Positions 49,185 through 60,792 of a stretch of DNA of 64,000 bases are shown piece after piece. The notes under the pieces were generated by a model. It did no database searches, had not been told where the DNA came from, and saw nothing but the letters and a program-made list of their open reading frames with translations. The position numbers and the translations under genes were made by a program. Position 1 is the first letter of the stretch. Every line of letters begins with the position of its first letter. The stretch covers positions 54,640,291 through 54,704,290 of the forward strand of contig OX419755.1 in the NCBI GenBank assembly GCA_948567375.1, written 5' to 3'. This DNA is from Lunularia cruciata (Eukaryota; Streptophyta; Marchantiopsida; Lunulariales; Lunulariaceae).

Positions 49185-49958
49185 TGTAATACTCTGAGGA
49201 CAAGAGAAGAGGGAAAACATAAATTTCACACTTAATCCTCCAATGCCTCAAAGGAGCACCTTCTCTTTATTATATAGACAAAGAAGATCTCCTCCAAGGA
49301 AGCTCCACCATAGGATTAGGCACATGGATAGGTGACATGTCAACAAGCTCCACCCTTGGATTACTTACTTGGATGGGTGACATGTCAGTCCTGGTCCTAT
49401 CTGGTTGGTCAACCAAGCTTTGACCGGAGGGAATCTTTTAAGGAATCTTCTTATAGGAATCTCAGAATCACGTGGGTGAGGTACCATTAGAAAGCTCTCA
49501 ACAAGACAAACCAGGCCTTTCATTTATTGGTGGAGGGGAGGGGAGGGGAGGGGAGGAGGATTTGCACATTTTCAAGACCTAATTCATTTTTTTAGGCCTA
49601 TGAAAGTGCCTTCAAATATCTGAGGCATATTTTGGTTAGAAATCCCCTTTTGGTTAGAAATCCCCTTTTGGCATATTTTAGTAGAAATCTCCTTTTGGTG
49701 ATATCTCTTTCTGATCTATTTAGCCCATCATATTTAACATCCTTCTAGATGTTACCAAACCAATTCTCACCTTTAAATTATATGTCTAGCTATTGGTTCT
49801 AAGGTTTTCAAGTCTATTTCAGTTTTTGCCCTATTAGTAGAAGTACTCTTTTGGTGATAATTCTATCTGATCTAATTTTCCATCATGTATAACATCATTC
49901 CAGATGTTATAGAACCAAATTTCACATCTAGATCATATGGCTAGCTCTTGGTATTTCA
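49185..49958 (-). repeat. 3' LTR of the chromovirus
   Basis: 774 bp; TGTAATACTCTG at the left, GGTATTTCA at the right (canonical GGTATTACA). A GGGGAGGGGAGGGG run at 49533-49557 and a duplicated TTGGTTAGAAATCCCC segment (about 49633-49670) make it longer than the 5' LTR. Confidence 0.92.
49533..49557 (+). repeat. G-run tract in LTR-1
   Basis: Four or more GGGG runs separated by single A; fits the G-quadruplex consensus. Related but less regular G-rich tracts lie at the same LTR position in other copies (4850-4895, 27376-27395; C10 at 44299 on the opposite sense). Confidence 0.75.
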
Positions 49959-49973
49959 AACCTCCCTCCTTTT
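49959..49973 (-). other. Polypurine tract of the chromovirus
   Basis: The minus strand reads AAAAGGAGGGAGGTT directly before the 3' LTR start, the plus-strand primer position for LTR elements. Confidence 0.85.
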
Positions 49974-49989
49974 AAGATGCAACGTACTC

Positions 49990-50175
49990 GTTGTGCAGCT
50001 ATTGCTCAAACGCTTGTACCAACACCTGTGCATGCGTCAAATTGGCAGCAAGCTCCTGAGTTCCCTCATGGAAGGAATAACCTTTCCACTATACCAAATA
50101 GTCCACCCGTAGATGGCGATTACCACGCATGTGTTTTTGGAGGATATGTTCCACTTCATATTCCTTCGTGCAATC
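49990..50175 (-). pseudogene. Chromodomain of the chromovirus integrase
   Basis: The minus strand reads EYEVEHILQKH, LRVDYLV-stop-WKGYSF, a chromodomain with its aromatic positions (Y, W, Y) recognisable; one TAG sits before the W. Chromodomains of chromoviruses guide integration to methylated-histone chromatin. It follows the IHPVFHVSLL motif at 50193-50420. Confidence 0.85.
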
Positions 50176-51300
50176 AATGAGTGTCGAACAGGTCAAAGGT
50201 CTTGTGTGGAATGATAGTGGCCCAATCGGGAAGCATATTTACATAGTAGGGAAACATGGAACACTGGATGGATTTTCATGTGTGGTGGTAGCTTGAGGTG
50301 ATAGGCCATAGCGCCAACTTGACAAAGAATAGAAAAAGGCCCAATAAAACAAGGTTTGAGCTTATGAAGGCCAACTAATGTGCCAGCCACACATTGTTGG
50401 TTGGTTGTAGCCAACCACACCTAATCCCTAACATTGATGATTTGGCAATTTTATGCAATCTACAATCTGTGCTTGGCGCTCTCTACACCTTGTTGGATTC
50501 TAGAAACAAATGTGTTGATTGTGTCAACCTTGGTAGCCATCGGACGGATCTTCATTAAGCTAGAAGATGTGAAGGGATGCTCACCATACATGAGGAAGAA
50601 TGGAGTTACATAGGTGGATGCATTCACCAAATTGTTGTAAGCAAATTCCACCAAGGAGAGTAGGGTGTCCTACCTCTCTTACTCTTCTAAGGGGAAACCA
50701 TGCAACATGTCTTCAATAGTGCTATTAGCCCACTTTGTTTGTCTATCTGTTTGTAGGTGGTAAGCTGTGGACATGGCCAACTTGGTTTTGAAGAAACTTA
50801 AGAGTGTTTGCCCAAACAAATTGGTGAATTAAGTGCCTCTATTGGTGATGAGTACTTGAGACAAGCAATGGTGAGAGAAGACTGCATCTAAGTATAATTG
50901 AGCTAGTTGTGGAGCAATCACATCCTTGGTGGTAGGGCATACATGAATCATTTTGCTGAGCCGGTCCACAAACACCACAATGGAGTAAAACCTTGAGGTG
51001 GTCTTGGGTAATTCACAGACGTGATCCATACTCACATATTGCCAACATTGTGTATGATTGGAGAGAGGTTGAAGGAGCTTGCAGGAGCTTGATTAGAAGC
51101 TTTGTTTTGTTGATAGAGTAGGCAATTGTGTACGTAGTCCATCACATCATTGCTCATCTTGGGCCAATAGTAATGGCATTGGACTACATCCAAGTTCTTG
51201 TCCACTCCGACATGACCTACAATGGCCAAATCATGACATCAATCATGACATAGAATGGTGGTGCATAATTTTGAGACATTTGGGATCCATAATCTACCAT
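50176..51300 (-). pseudogene. Chromovirus integrase
   Basis: Minus-strand blocks in order: GHVGVDKN and CLLYQQNKAS (zinc-binding region, 51032-51229); SMDHVCELP and SIVVFVDRLSKMIH with the first catalytic Asp (50829-51035); EFAYNNLVNASTYVTPFF (50460-50654, N-terminal Met-Val omitted); GPFSILCQVGAMAYHLKLPP and HPVFHVSLL (50193-50420). Stops break the frames. Confidence 0.88.
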
Positions 51301-52027
51301 CACAAAAAGGTGAGTCCTTAGGTGCTTGTGATGCCTTTGGATGATTGCACTCTTGTAATCTATGGATCAATTTTTGTAGTAGCTAGAATCTCTAGCCAAA
51401 ATTCACGGTTAACCTTAACCTCTACCACCAAATTGTTTGCCATTGGCATGCAAGTGAATGCATCTGCAAGTTGCTTTTTATGTCCCACATAGGTAATTGT
51501 CATGTTGAAGTATTGTTGCCACTCTGCACATCAAATCTGGCGATGAGATAGATCTTGTTGTGTCTCAAGGTAGACTAGAGGTCTGTGGTATGTCTCTACT
51601 ACAAATGCCTTCTTGTCCAGATAGTGCTTCCAATGCTTGGTTGCAAGGACAATGGCCAACTCTTCTTGTTCTATGGTGTGATAGTTGGGCTCTATCGGTA
51701 ACAAATTTCAAGAGAATATGCAATTGGATGTCATCCGTCATGCCACTCTTGTTGTAGGACTGCTCTTATTGCTACGCTTGATGCATCTATAGCCAACTTG
51801 ATTGGACATTTTAGGTCATACCACTTCAAGATTGGTGCAAGTAGCAAGGCAAATTTCAATTCTTGAAAGGCTAACTCTTGTGTGGTTCTCCACGTCCACT
51901 TCTTCCCCTTGCCAAGTAGTGCCATTAAAGGTTGTGCACCTTTGGAGAAGTTCTTGATAAATTGATGATAAAATACTGTCAACCTCAAGAAGCTCTTGAG
52001 TTGAGTCTGATCTTCTGAGCACTCCAT
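51301..52027 (-). pseudogene. Chromovirus RNase H
   Basis: Frame 51731-52027 reads FLRLTVFYHQFIKNFSKGAQ, then LMALLGKGKKWTW and IKLAIDASSVAIRAVLQQ (the first RNase H Asp). The rest of the domain to 51300 is decayed. Confidence 0.82.
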
Positions 52028-53055
52028 TTTTGAATGACCTCTATTTTATCTATCAATAATTGAATACCATCTACACTTACTCTATGCTCCAAGTAGTCTA
52101 TTTCAGATTTGCCAAACTTGCACTTTGAGATTTTGGCATACAATTGATTCTATCTTAGAATCTGGAGGACTTCTTGTAGATGTTATTTGTATTCACTCAT
52201 CATGCCACTATTTAGTAAGATGTCATCTAGGAAGACGATAACAGACTTATCCAAATCTGGACAAAATATGTCATTCATTTGACTCATGAAAGTGGCAAGT
52301 GCATTGGTGAGGTCAAAAGGCATCACGAGATACTCAAAGTGGCCATACCCGGTTCAAAAGGCAGTTTTGTACACATCCTCCTCTGCAATTTGGATTTGAT
52401 TGTAACTACTCTACTAATCCAATTTGGTGAAGTATCTTGCTCCATGGAGTTGATCAAATAGGTCATCCATGCAAGGTAAGGGGTATTTTTTCTTCACTAT
52501 TTGCTAATTGAGGCCTTGATAGTCAATGCACATGCATATTGTACCATCTTTCTTCTTTACAAACAAGACAGGAGCCCCATATAGTGATACTTTGGGTTGG
52601 ATGAACTCTTTTTGCAACATATCCTCAATTTGAGTATTATACTCCTCCAACTCATGAGGTGATAGGCAATATGGGGCCTTACAAGGAGGTGTCTTCCCTG
52701 GGAGTGTCTCAATTTTATGATCTACTCTACTTTTTGGTGGTAATCTTGAGGGTAGATCATCAAGAAAGACATCTTGAAACTCATCCACCACATCCTTCAA
52801 TTTCTTAGGAATTTGTCCAACAAGTTGTGCACTTTGGACTTCTCTTATTAGACCTATGAAACATCTATTGGTCTTATAGATGGAAACCGTCTTTATAACA
52901 CAAAGAGGCAGTTCTTGCCTATGTGATTTTTTTGTAATCCTAATGATTGGCCATTGGTGGGTTTTCACTACTTTCTTCCTCCAATCTACCATAGGGTTAT
53001 AATGCTCCATCCATTGCATGCCTAAGATTACATCATAACAAGCTAATTGTATCAC
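52028..53055 (-). pseudogene. Chromovirus reverse transcriptase
   Basis: Frame 52504-53055 contains YDVILGMQWMEHYNP (end of protease region), VVDEFQDVFLDDLPSRLPP, EDMLQKEFIQPKVSLYGAPV (RT start) and VKKKDGTICMCIDYQGLN. The active-site part (52030-52500) is broken by stops. Confidence 0.85.
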
Positions 53056-53062
53056 TTGCCAC

Positions 53063-53326
53063 TCAATTGCTTCTTAATATTCTCCTACAAAGAGTGTAAC
53101 AATCTTTGTAATCCTCTAGGTAATGATTCAATCCTCTCTGTTTTCCCATTAGTAACTCTACTTCTTTGCTCTCATCTCTCTCTAGATCTATTCCCAATCT
53201 TATTGCAATAGAGGGAGACAAGAAATTCTTTGTTGCTCCTGGATCTATTAATACTCTCCCTTGATTACCTTTTAGGACTCCATTCACAACAATCAATTGT
53301 GAAGTGGCCTTTTGGGACCTTTGCAC
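53063..53326 (-). pseudogene. Chromovirus aspartic protease
   Basis: 87-codon minus-strand frame with RVLIDPGATKNFLSPSIA, a DxG active site (DPG) in the position of the usual DSG. Follows the gag knuckle and precedes RT. Confidence 0.82.
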
Positions 53327-53508
53327 GCTTGTCTTCTTCCTTCCCTCACTTCTCTATTGCCTTATTGAGCCAGTAAGGCTGCAAGGTACATTTACTAGTG
53401 ATCTTTGTTTTTTGAAGTGATTTCCATCTCTTCCTTTTTAGTGCATCTTTCCATGTTATTCAAAGATCATCTATATGAAGGCCAAGGGCCTCTAGGAGGA
53501 CAAGCACG

Positions 53509-53550
53509 ACAATGGGTAGATTTGTGCTCAATACAGCCACAATTGTAACA
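53509..53550 (-). other. CCHC zinc knuckle of chromovirus gag
   Basis: The minus strand reads CYNCGCIEHKSTHC, all four ligands present at C-x2-C-x4-H-x4-C spacing. Confidence 0.92.
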
Positions 53551-55071
53551 AAGGTATTGTTCTCCTTGAGTTCCTTCTCCTTGTGGGACTCCATCTCTCC
53601 ATTCTTCTACCCATCCACGCTCTCCTTGAAGAAGTTGTGCTCCTTGGTCTTGAAACCAAAAGGTTGTCCAATTCCATCAATATTGGTCCACCCATATATG
53701 GCATTTCTATCCAATAATGTTGAGGTTGAACTACTCCTTCACCTCCACCTAATGCTCCTACTATTCTCTAGGGCACAAGCAATGGCTTCAAATACTATGC
53801 GAGGATTTTGTACCATGCTTTCTTGGCAAATCCGCTCCTTTATCCCTCGTTTGAAATTGTTGAGAGCATCTACTGGACTCATGTCGGTTATTGCAACTTG
53901 TGGATCCAAAAATGCTTCCATATACTCTTGTACTTTGTTCTTTTGTTTCAATCCCCATAGTCAGATCCGGACCATTTGCACAAAATCCATCGACTAGAAA
54001 TTCTTCATCAATCCTTCTTGCATTACTGTCCACATGACCTCCCTTCTCTTTGCCAACATGGATTGTTCCTATGCATTGTACCATGTGAGGGCCTTATCGG
54101 TCAAGTACCTACATGTAAACATGCTTGTAGCATGCTAAGTGATCTTTGTTGAGAACAATCAAAAATATTGATTCATTCTTGAGATCCAATTTTCCACTAC
54201 TCCCATTGTACGTTGCTACTTGTAAGGCTCAATGTTGCAAGTTTTCTTCATCCGGAGTAGCAATGTGGCTTCATTGTTAACCGGGTTTGTAGGCACGGGT
54301 GGCTCTCTAAGTACTTTAATCATAGGTACTAGGTTTTGCAACGGCTCTCTTCATGCATTGCTTGATCATTCCTAAGGATCTACACTTGACTTTGTAATTC
54401 CTCCATGGTCATCTTAATCTCTCAAAATTTATTCAACATCCCTTGTATTCCTTGCACCAGCTCCTGCCATTGCGGATCCATGGGTCATGCAACACTCAAT
54501 CACCATTGTCTACTTCAATAGAGAGTTAATATGATCACTTTGGAGGGCGCACAAACTATCGGGACTACCATTGGGACCTTAGAAGCTATCACTCGTTGAT
54601 AATACTCCTCACCAAAATTTCTAACCACAAAATCTTGAAACATCACTTTTGGTCTCATTACATAATAAATTTCTATTTGAGTGTTGAAAGGAAGAGAATT
54701 TGGGACATTCACATCCATAGCATCATAATATAATGTAGATTATCAAATCACACTCTTTGTCATATACCGCCATAGGTAGAATCACCGGGTTTGGTGAATT
54801 CATCACTCTATCCATGAATTCTGCTCCAAAATGATAAACTAGTTATACTCTCATTTGTTCATGTTGGATGTACATAATCTTCATATGGAATGGATTCAAG
54901 AATGGGAAGATAGGTGCAGGAAATTTTACTCTCGGTGCATCCATCCCATCCGCTCTCTAAAGCCCTTCCCAAGTCTAGCAATTACTCTATGTTCTCCACC
55001 TCAAATTACTTGGTTTTAGTAGTTTGTGCTCTTCCAAGAGGGGTGATCCACTCTCTTGGATAAATATACTT
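53551..55071 (-). pseudogene. Chromovirus gag
   Basis: Minus-strand frame 53739-53951 reads VQEYMEAFLDPQVAITDMSP then VDALNNFKRGIKERIC, the retrotransposon gag core. The N-terminal part runs toward 54720 in other frames. Matches copy C2 at 25796-27015. Confidence 0.78.
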
Positions 55072-55083
55072 GCTTTGATACCA
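55072..55083 (-). other. Primer-binding site of the chromovirus
   Basis: TGGTATCAAAGC on the minus strand one base after the LTR end; one mismatch to the tRNA-iMet site TGGTATCAGAGC found in copy C2. Confidence 0.88.
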
Positions 55084-55084
55084 C

Positions 55085-55816
55085 TATAATACTACAAGGA
55101 CAAGAGAAGAGAGAAAACATAGATTTCACACTCAATCCTCCAATTCTCCAAAGGAGCACTTTCTCTTTATTATATAGACAAAGAGGATCTCCTCCAAGGA
55201 AGCTCCACCATATGATTAGGCACATGGATAGATGACATGTCAGCAAGCTCCACCCTTGGATTACTTACTTGGATGGGTGACATGTTGGTCCTGGTCCTAT
55301 CTAGTTGGTCAACCAAGCTTTGACCAAAGGGATCTTTAGAGAATCTTCTTGTAGGAATCTCAAAATCACGTGGGTGAGGTACCATTGGAAAGCTCTCAAC
55401 AAGATAACCTAAGGGGGAGAGAAGGCCAGACTTACTTCCACTAAGGGAAATATTTGTACATTTTTGAGGCCTAATTCATCCGTTTAGGCCTCCAAAATTA
55501 CCTTCAAAGATTTCAAGCATATTTCAGTTCATACTCTATTAGTAGAAGTCCCTTTTGGTGATACCTCTTTTTGATCTATTTAGTCCATCATGTGTAACAT
55601 CCTTTTAATGTTACTAAACCAATTCCACCTTTAAATCAAATGTCTAGCTATTGGTTCTAGGGTTTTCAAGTCTATCTGAATTTTTGCCATATTAGTAGAA
55701 GTGCTCTTTTGGTGATACTTCTATCTGATCTATTTTGTTCATCATATATAACATCATTCCAGATGCTACCAACCAAATTTCACATCTAAATTGTATGGCT
55801 AGCTCTTTGTATTACA
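55085..55816 (-). repeat. 5' LTR of the chromovirus
   Basis: 732 bp, TATAATACTAC...TGTATTACA; first dinucleotide mutated TG to TA. TATA region TTTATTATATAGA at about 55165. Confidence 0.92.
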
Positions 55817-55821
55817 CTCAA

Positions 55822-56035
55822 CCAAACCAAAGACCACTGCCAAAGTAAGCGAAGTGGCCTGTAACAACCTAACATCACAAACTCTACTTTGCAATTCCTT
55901 GTCCAAAACTTGATTGCTTAGGCCTCAATAACTCCCTAAGTAAAACTGATCAATTGTCTCATTCAAGTGTATGCCTTGCGTAGGCACTCTCTAGCCTCCA
56001 TTGGAACTCCTACAAGCTCCTCAATTTGTCAGTCT
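55822..56035 (-). pseudogene. M2 gag fragment right of the chromovirus
   Basis: Continues M2 gag from 49179. The sequence matches M1 22540-22760 and ends where LTR-2 copy C begins; the N-terminal gag is missing. Confidence 0.65.
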
Positions 56036-56722
56036 TGTAAGACCTAATTGTGCATGTGTGTGGTATTGTAATATTTAGCTTGGTATTATAAGTACTTGAG
56101 AGATATTATTTATATAGATAAAGGATGGTTCTATATTAACCATGATTAGCTAAAGTTAGTCACAGCTAAGTTAGAGTGGATGTTACTTTAGAGGAAGTGG
56201 AAAAGATGAGCACCACTATTTTGGATTCTAATGTGTTGACTTGGTATTATTCTTAGGTGTTTGGCTTTGAGGAAAATGTTGAGAACTCTTGGGCCCGCAA
56301 GCCTCTTTGTTTTGGATTCTTTTATAGTCCAAGGATAGCCCATATGAAGGAATCCTTGACTTAGTGGTTGGGTCAAGATAAGACCACATGCTTAGAAGAA
56401 TATTCCTATGAGTATGGATATTTCTTTAGCTTTTTGACTTTACTTGACTTGTAACCTAGTAACTTGAGTTATTATGGTAAATAGTAACTTTAGTGCATAA
56501 CTATTTCACAAGTACATAAACAAAGGGTGAGGAGTTACTTAACATCCCTTCATTTGCAACTATCTCTCTCATTGAATTCTCTAGTGAGCAATGGCTTGAG
56601 TCTTGGAGTGTTAGCCTTGGAGGAGTATGATGGAATTAGGGTTCTTTGCCTTCTTAGTCCATTGTGCGCTACCATAATAGCCATCATAGGTTCATCATGA
56701 GTGAGAGACAGACCGACTCACA
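56036..56722 (+). repeat. LTR-2 copy C
   Basis: 687 bp, TGTAAGACC...GACTCACA. Directly after it lies TTTGGTTTTGTTGTCGAGAC, which looks like a C-to-T-decayed version of the TGGCGCCGTTGCCGG-type primer site of some gypsy elements. It may therefore be a 5' LTR rather than a solo copy. Confidence 0.7.
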
Positions 56723-57258
56723 TTTTTGGTTTTGTTGTCGAGACATCTCTAGAAGGCAAGATAATATTTTGCATACAATTCTATATTAGACAAAATAAGG
56801 TTATGAGAGCTCAATTGGAGAGAACATTAGGAGAGGAGATGGTTTATGTTAAAGAACCAAAATCCATTTTTATACCTTGTAGTTCATTATGATGTCTTTG
56901 AGGTGATTTTGTACATCTTGTACACATGAGAGGATTTGAAGAGATTGTGTGAGGTGGATTGAAGAATTTGGGGATTACGGTGATTTTGAGCAAAATCTCA
57001 AGTTTGAGATCTGGACTTGAAATTTCTACACATGATAGCTTTCAGTTAGTACACTTGAAATTATTGTGAAAATTACTATGTGCATTGAGCTAGAATTTTT
57101 GAAAGTTGATAGGGTAAATTGTCCGAAGTTTGCCATTTCTTCAATTTTCAATGGATTGTTTTGAAATTTTCCAAGAAAATTTAGTGCACTGTATCCTATC
57201 TTTTGGCATAAAAATTAAAGAGAGATTTATGCAGCTCTTGATTTATGAGGATGGAGTG
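56723..57258 (+). other. Possible internal start of the LTR-2 element
   Basis: Begins with the primer-site-like sequence. No clear gag domain; small frames only. Ends where sequence matching the inverted M leader starts (about 57259). Confidence 0.4.
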
Positions 57259-58163
57259 TCTAATTGGTCATCACTCCAACCTCACATTCAAGAGCACACC
57301 AGAGCACACCAGAGCACCAACGTTCTAAATTCAATGCATCTCACACAAATATGGTGTACAAATAGGAAGTAAGGAATGGAGGATGTCCAATCACAAGAAA
57401 GCTAAAAAAAAACCCTCAATCTTACAAATAAACACTGGATTGACACTGCCACCATTTGGCATTTGATATAATCAAAATACCTATCTACTTCTTGAGCTAC
57501 GAGGATCACCAAGAATTTCAAAGTTCTTCTTGCCAAAATTTGATGTAAATCCTTCACAAAAATTGACATAAATCTTATGTAAAGCCCTAAAGTTAATTGA
57601 TTGCTAAATCATCCGCTAACTCTTCCCTTGAGCTAAAATGGAAAGATGGGGATTGTCAAATCTCTAATTCATGAGAATAGATTCTCAACTCCACCTTCAA
57701 TTTCACTATCTGAGCTCAACTTGCACTAGATTGCTTGTATTTTCACCTCTTGAGCGCAAAATCACAACTACCGCTTGAAATCAAATCTCTCTAGCTCCAA
57801 ATTTGGCTAACGCTTTTGCACACAATCACTCCCAAGGAATTAGAACTACGATCAAAGTACCATGATCCAACGGGCTTGGAGATACCACCACCACCCTCAA
57901 TTCTTGTACTTGATTTCTCCTTGACTATCACTTCTTTGTTGTAAATAGATTAGTACTTGATCTGTCACTCAACAATCTACCAACAATTGTGCACTAATTA
58001 CAGTCAAGCCACACCCACTCTAACTAAGAGACTCTAGATGGAACTCGTCGGCTTTCTATCCACTTTAGTTAGGAACTCGAAGGCTCAACAACAGTGAGCT
58101 CTCTAGAACTACACTCCTAGGGTATATTCTTGATTTTGACCTAGGTATCACCCCAATGGTCCA
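57259..58163 (-). repeat. Inverted, internally deleted M LTR plus leader
   Basis: Reverse complement matches 58355-59725 of M3, with about 470 bp less. It may be the 5' LTR and leader of M2 (correct strand and side). It abuts the M3 LTR head-on at 58164. Confidence 0.7.
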
Positions 58164-59530
58164 TGTCATGCCATTTGTAGTATCACATCTAGATTGCTGG
58201 AGTTCCAATGATAGTAATTAGAGTTATTTCAGCAGTTTCTCAAAGACTACTTTCCGACGGTCAGATTTTGTGTTTGGGGTATTGACTTCACGGTGGGGCC
58301 CACCATCACTTTGCACCATTTGCACCGTTTGCACCGTCGGGTGTGCCATCAGCAAGACCGTTAGGGTTTCAGTCCTAGCTTGAGTCCAAGGGTATACTTT
58401 TGAAGTGCAACTCTAGAGAGCTCACTTCTATGATGTTGAGCTTTCGAGTTCCTGGCTATGGTGGACAGAGGCCGGCGAGCGTCACTTGGATTCTCTTAGC
58501 TAGAGTGGGTGTGGCTTGATTGTAATCACTGCCCACTTGTTGGCAATTTATAGAGTGATAGATTAAGTACTGATCTAAGTTGAGTGTATTTGAGAGTTGT
58601 AAACAATCTGATTACATCAAAGAAATGAAGTCTGGTGGAAATTGGGTGCAAGAACTTTGAGTGTTGGTGGTATTTCCAAACTCGGTAGATAGTTGGTAGC
58701 TCAATTGAAGTTTAGTTTTTCCCTAGTGTGCAGAAGTTTGTTCAATTGATGCAAATTTGGCAATAAGGTAGACGGTGTGCGGAAGCACTAGATAATTTTT
58801 TAGCACAAAAGAACCAATTTTTGAGCAGTGGTTGTGATTTTGAGCTCAAGAGGTGAAGGTAGGACCAATTTGTTGCGAGTTGTGCTCAAAAAGTAAAATT
58901 GAAGGTGGAGTTGGGAAGCTATTCACGTGAAGTTGTGATTTGGAGAAACTTGTGTTTTCAATTTGGCTTGAGTGAAGAGTTAGCGGGGGATTTGGTGGTC
59001 AGCCAAATTTAGGGTTTATATCAGATTTTATGTCAGATTTTGGCTGGATTTTATGTTAGATTTTGGCTAGATTTTATGTCAGATTTTGGCCAGATTTGGA
59101 GGACTTTTGCTAATTTGGAGGAGTTTCACCAGATTTTGGAGGAGGTTCCAAGTGGCAAGAAGAAAGACCTCATTTGGCATTTAGAGGCTTTGAGGCATAG
59201 GGTTATGGGCTATGAGAGGCTACAAAGGCCTAGAAGGGCAACAAGCAAGCTTGTTGGCGTGAGGCTACCTAGTTTAGAGTAGATCTTGGTCATTGGTTGG
59301 CAAAATCTGCCCATACTGCTAGATTGTGCGCAATAGGATTTGATCCCTAGATCTCTTGTTCCTAGATTGGTTCCCTAGCCAACTAGTCCACCCTCATTGG
59401 TTGTCCTAGTGACTGTGCCATTGTTATTTGTACACTTGTAGCTTTGGCTAGGAGAGGTAGTTTGATCCCATTCTTAGTAATCTTGGTAGCTTAGGACTTA
59501 GATACAAACTTCTCTTATGTCAAATGCCAA
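58164..59530 (+). repeat. 5' LTR of element M3
   Basis: Starts TGTCATGCCATTTG. The right end is uncertain: a TGGTGGCAGAGTC sequence near 59532 is a candidate primer site. Carries sequence shared with the M1 LTR (384-830) and the inverted copy (57259-58163). Confidence 0.55.
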
Positions 59531-60060
59531 ATGGTGGCAGAGTCAGTCTCGTGTTGTTTTATGAGATGAAGGGTTTTTGTTTAGATTTCTTGTGATTGGA
59601 CTCCCTCCATTCTTTGCTTCTTGTTTGTGCACCACGTTTGTGTGAGGTGCCCTGACTTTTGAGCATTGATGCTTTGGTGTGCTCTTGGTAGTGAGGCTAG
59701 AGTGACGACCAATCAGACTATCTTTGTTTCTCTCCGGTGAGGTAGGAAGTGATGACTTGCAGACATGAGAGTGCATGTTGTGATAGCTAGTTATAGATTG
59801 TCATTTCCCCTAGTGTAGTTATCTTAGTTAGAGTTACATTAGTGCGTGGTGTTCCATGGGTATTTGCACTTGGGTGTGCTTAATTGGTGTTGGCACTTGG
59901 TGGGGTACTTGCAGTCGCAACTTGCGGTTGCAATTTATGGTTTTGGTTTGTGGTTACTTTGTCACAACAGAGTTTGTTGGGGATTCCAAAGGAGTTAGCC
60001 TTGCATTACGCAGTGGGTTTACTCGGAGTGGCACTCGGTATCAACCTGTATCTTAGGTCC
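59531..60060 (+). other. M3 leader
   Basis: Between the candidate primer site and gag. No clear protein; part of it (to about 59725) is matched by the inverted copy at 57259. Confidence 0.5.
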
Positions 60061-60792
60061 CAATGAGAGAGGAGATTGACTCTGAGTTGGAGTTTGACAC
60101 AGGAGCTGATTTAGTTGAGAGTGCACTTGGTGTGTCCGCACCATTGTTGTGAGACATGGATGAGATTTATGGGGCCTCTAAAGTTCCTAAGCGTTACTTT
60201 GGTACAGTGGGTACCATTGAGTTGGATGACTTCATGCAAGAGTTTGATAGTTGGTGTGATCTGCAGCAGATGCGGAACCCAACTTTGTTTACACCCTTCA
60301 TGGCATGGAAGGAGTTGTTTCAGCATTTGGAGGGTCCACCAATGGATGACTACCATGAGTTTAGGAGAGCTCATTTGGAGGAGATAGTATTGGTCTTTGA
60401 ACTATGTCTCTTTAACTTTAGGTTCAATGGCCAAGAGTAGATTGGCCGTACCTACGAGGTCTAGCTTGAGTAGTGTTGGTGGAACTAGTGGAGGTGCACT
60501 AGCTGGAGATAGTGTTACCACGAGTGGAGGTACCGTTGCAAGAGGTGGTGTGGTATCGGGGTTTAACCCCATGGTGGAGTTCTTATTGTGTTTGAGGTAG
60601 AACTACCAAGGAGTGCAGACTGACAAGTTGAGGAGCTTGCAAGAGTTCCAATGCAAGGTTGGAGAGAGCCTACGCAAGGCAAACACTTGCATGAGGCGGC
60701 TGATCAGTTTCACTCATGGAGTTACTTAGGCCCAAGTAGTCCAATTTTGGTATGGGATACTAGATAGGGAGTTGTGATGTAAAGTTCGTGAT
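60061..60792 (+). pseudogene. M3 gag N-terminal part
   Basis: Plus-strand frame 60156-60440 reads MDEIYGASKVPKRYFGTVG, TIELDDFMQEFDSWCDLQ and DYHEFRRAHLEE. Sequence near 60540 (GGGGTTTAACCCC) is the unbroken version of the Tigger target in M1. Ends at the solo LTR. Confidence 0.7.

Larger units (their letters stand above)
49185..55816 (-). mobile_element. Complete chromovirus (Ty3/gypsy) inserted in M2 gag
   Basis: 6632 bp with two LTR-1 copies (49185-49958 and 55085-55816), flanked by CTCAA (49180-49184 and 55817-55821). Minus-strand order: LTR, tRNA-iMet primer site, gag, zinc knuckle, protease, RT, RNase H, integrase, chromodomain, polypurine tract, LTR. All genes have stops, but every canonical part is present, and it is the only complete copy in the window. 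It is the source family of the solo LTRs at 1855, 4520, 43932 and 60793. Confidence 0.95.
41800..56035 (-). mobile_element. Element M2: Ty3/gypsy retrotransposon with methyltransferase and PHD finger
   Basis: Minus strand, 3' end at 41800 (TGTCATGCG), then PHD finger, integrase, RNase H, RT, methyltransferase, protease, gag. Interrupted by a solo LTR-1 (43932-44675) and a complete chromovirus (49185-55816). Gag resumes at 55817 and ends at LTR-2 copy C (56036). It is the most readable copy for the methyltransferase and the only one with a complete integrase. The 3' LTR is reduced to about 100 bp, apparently by recombination between short repeats flanking it. Confidence 0.8.
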
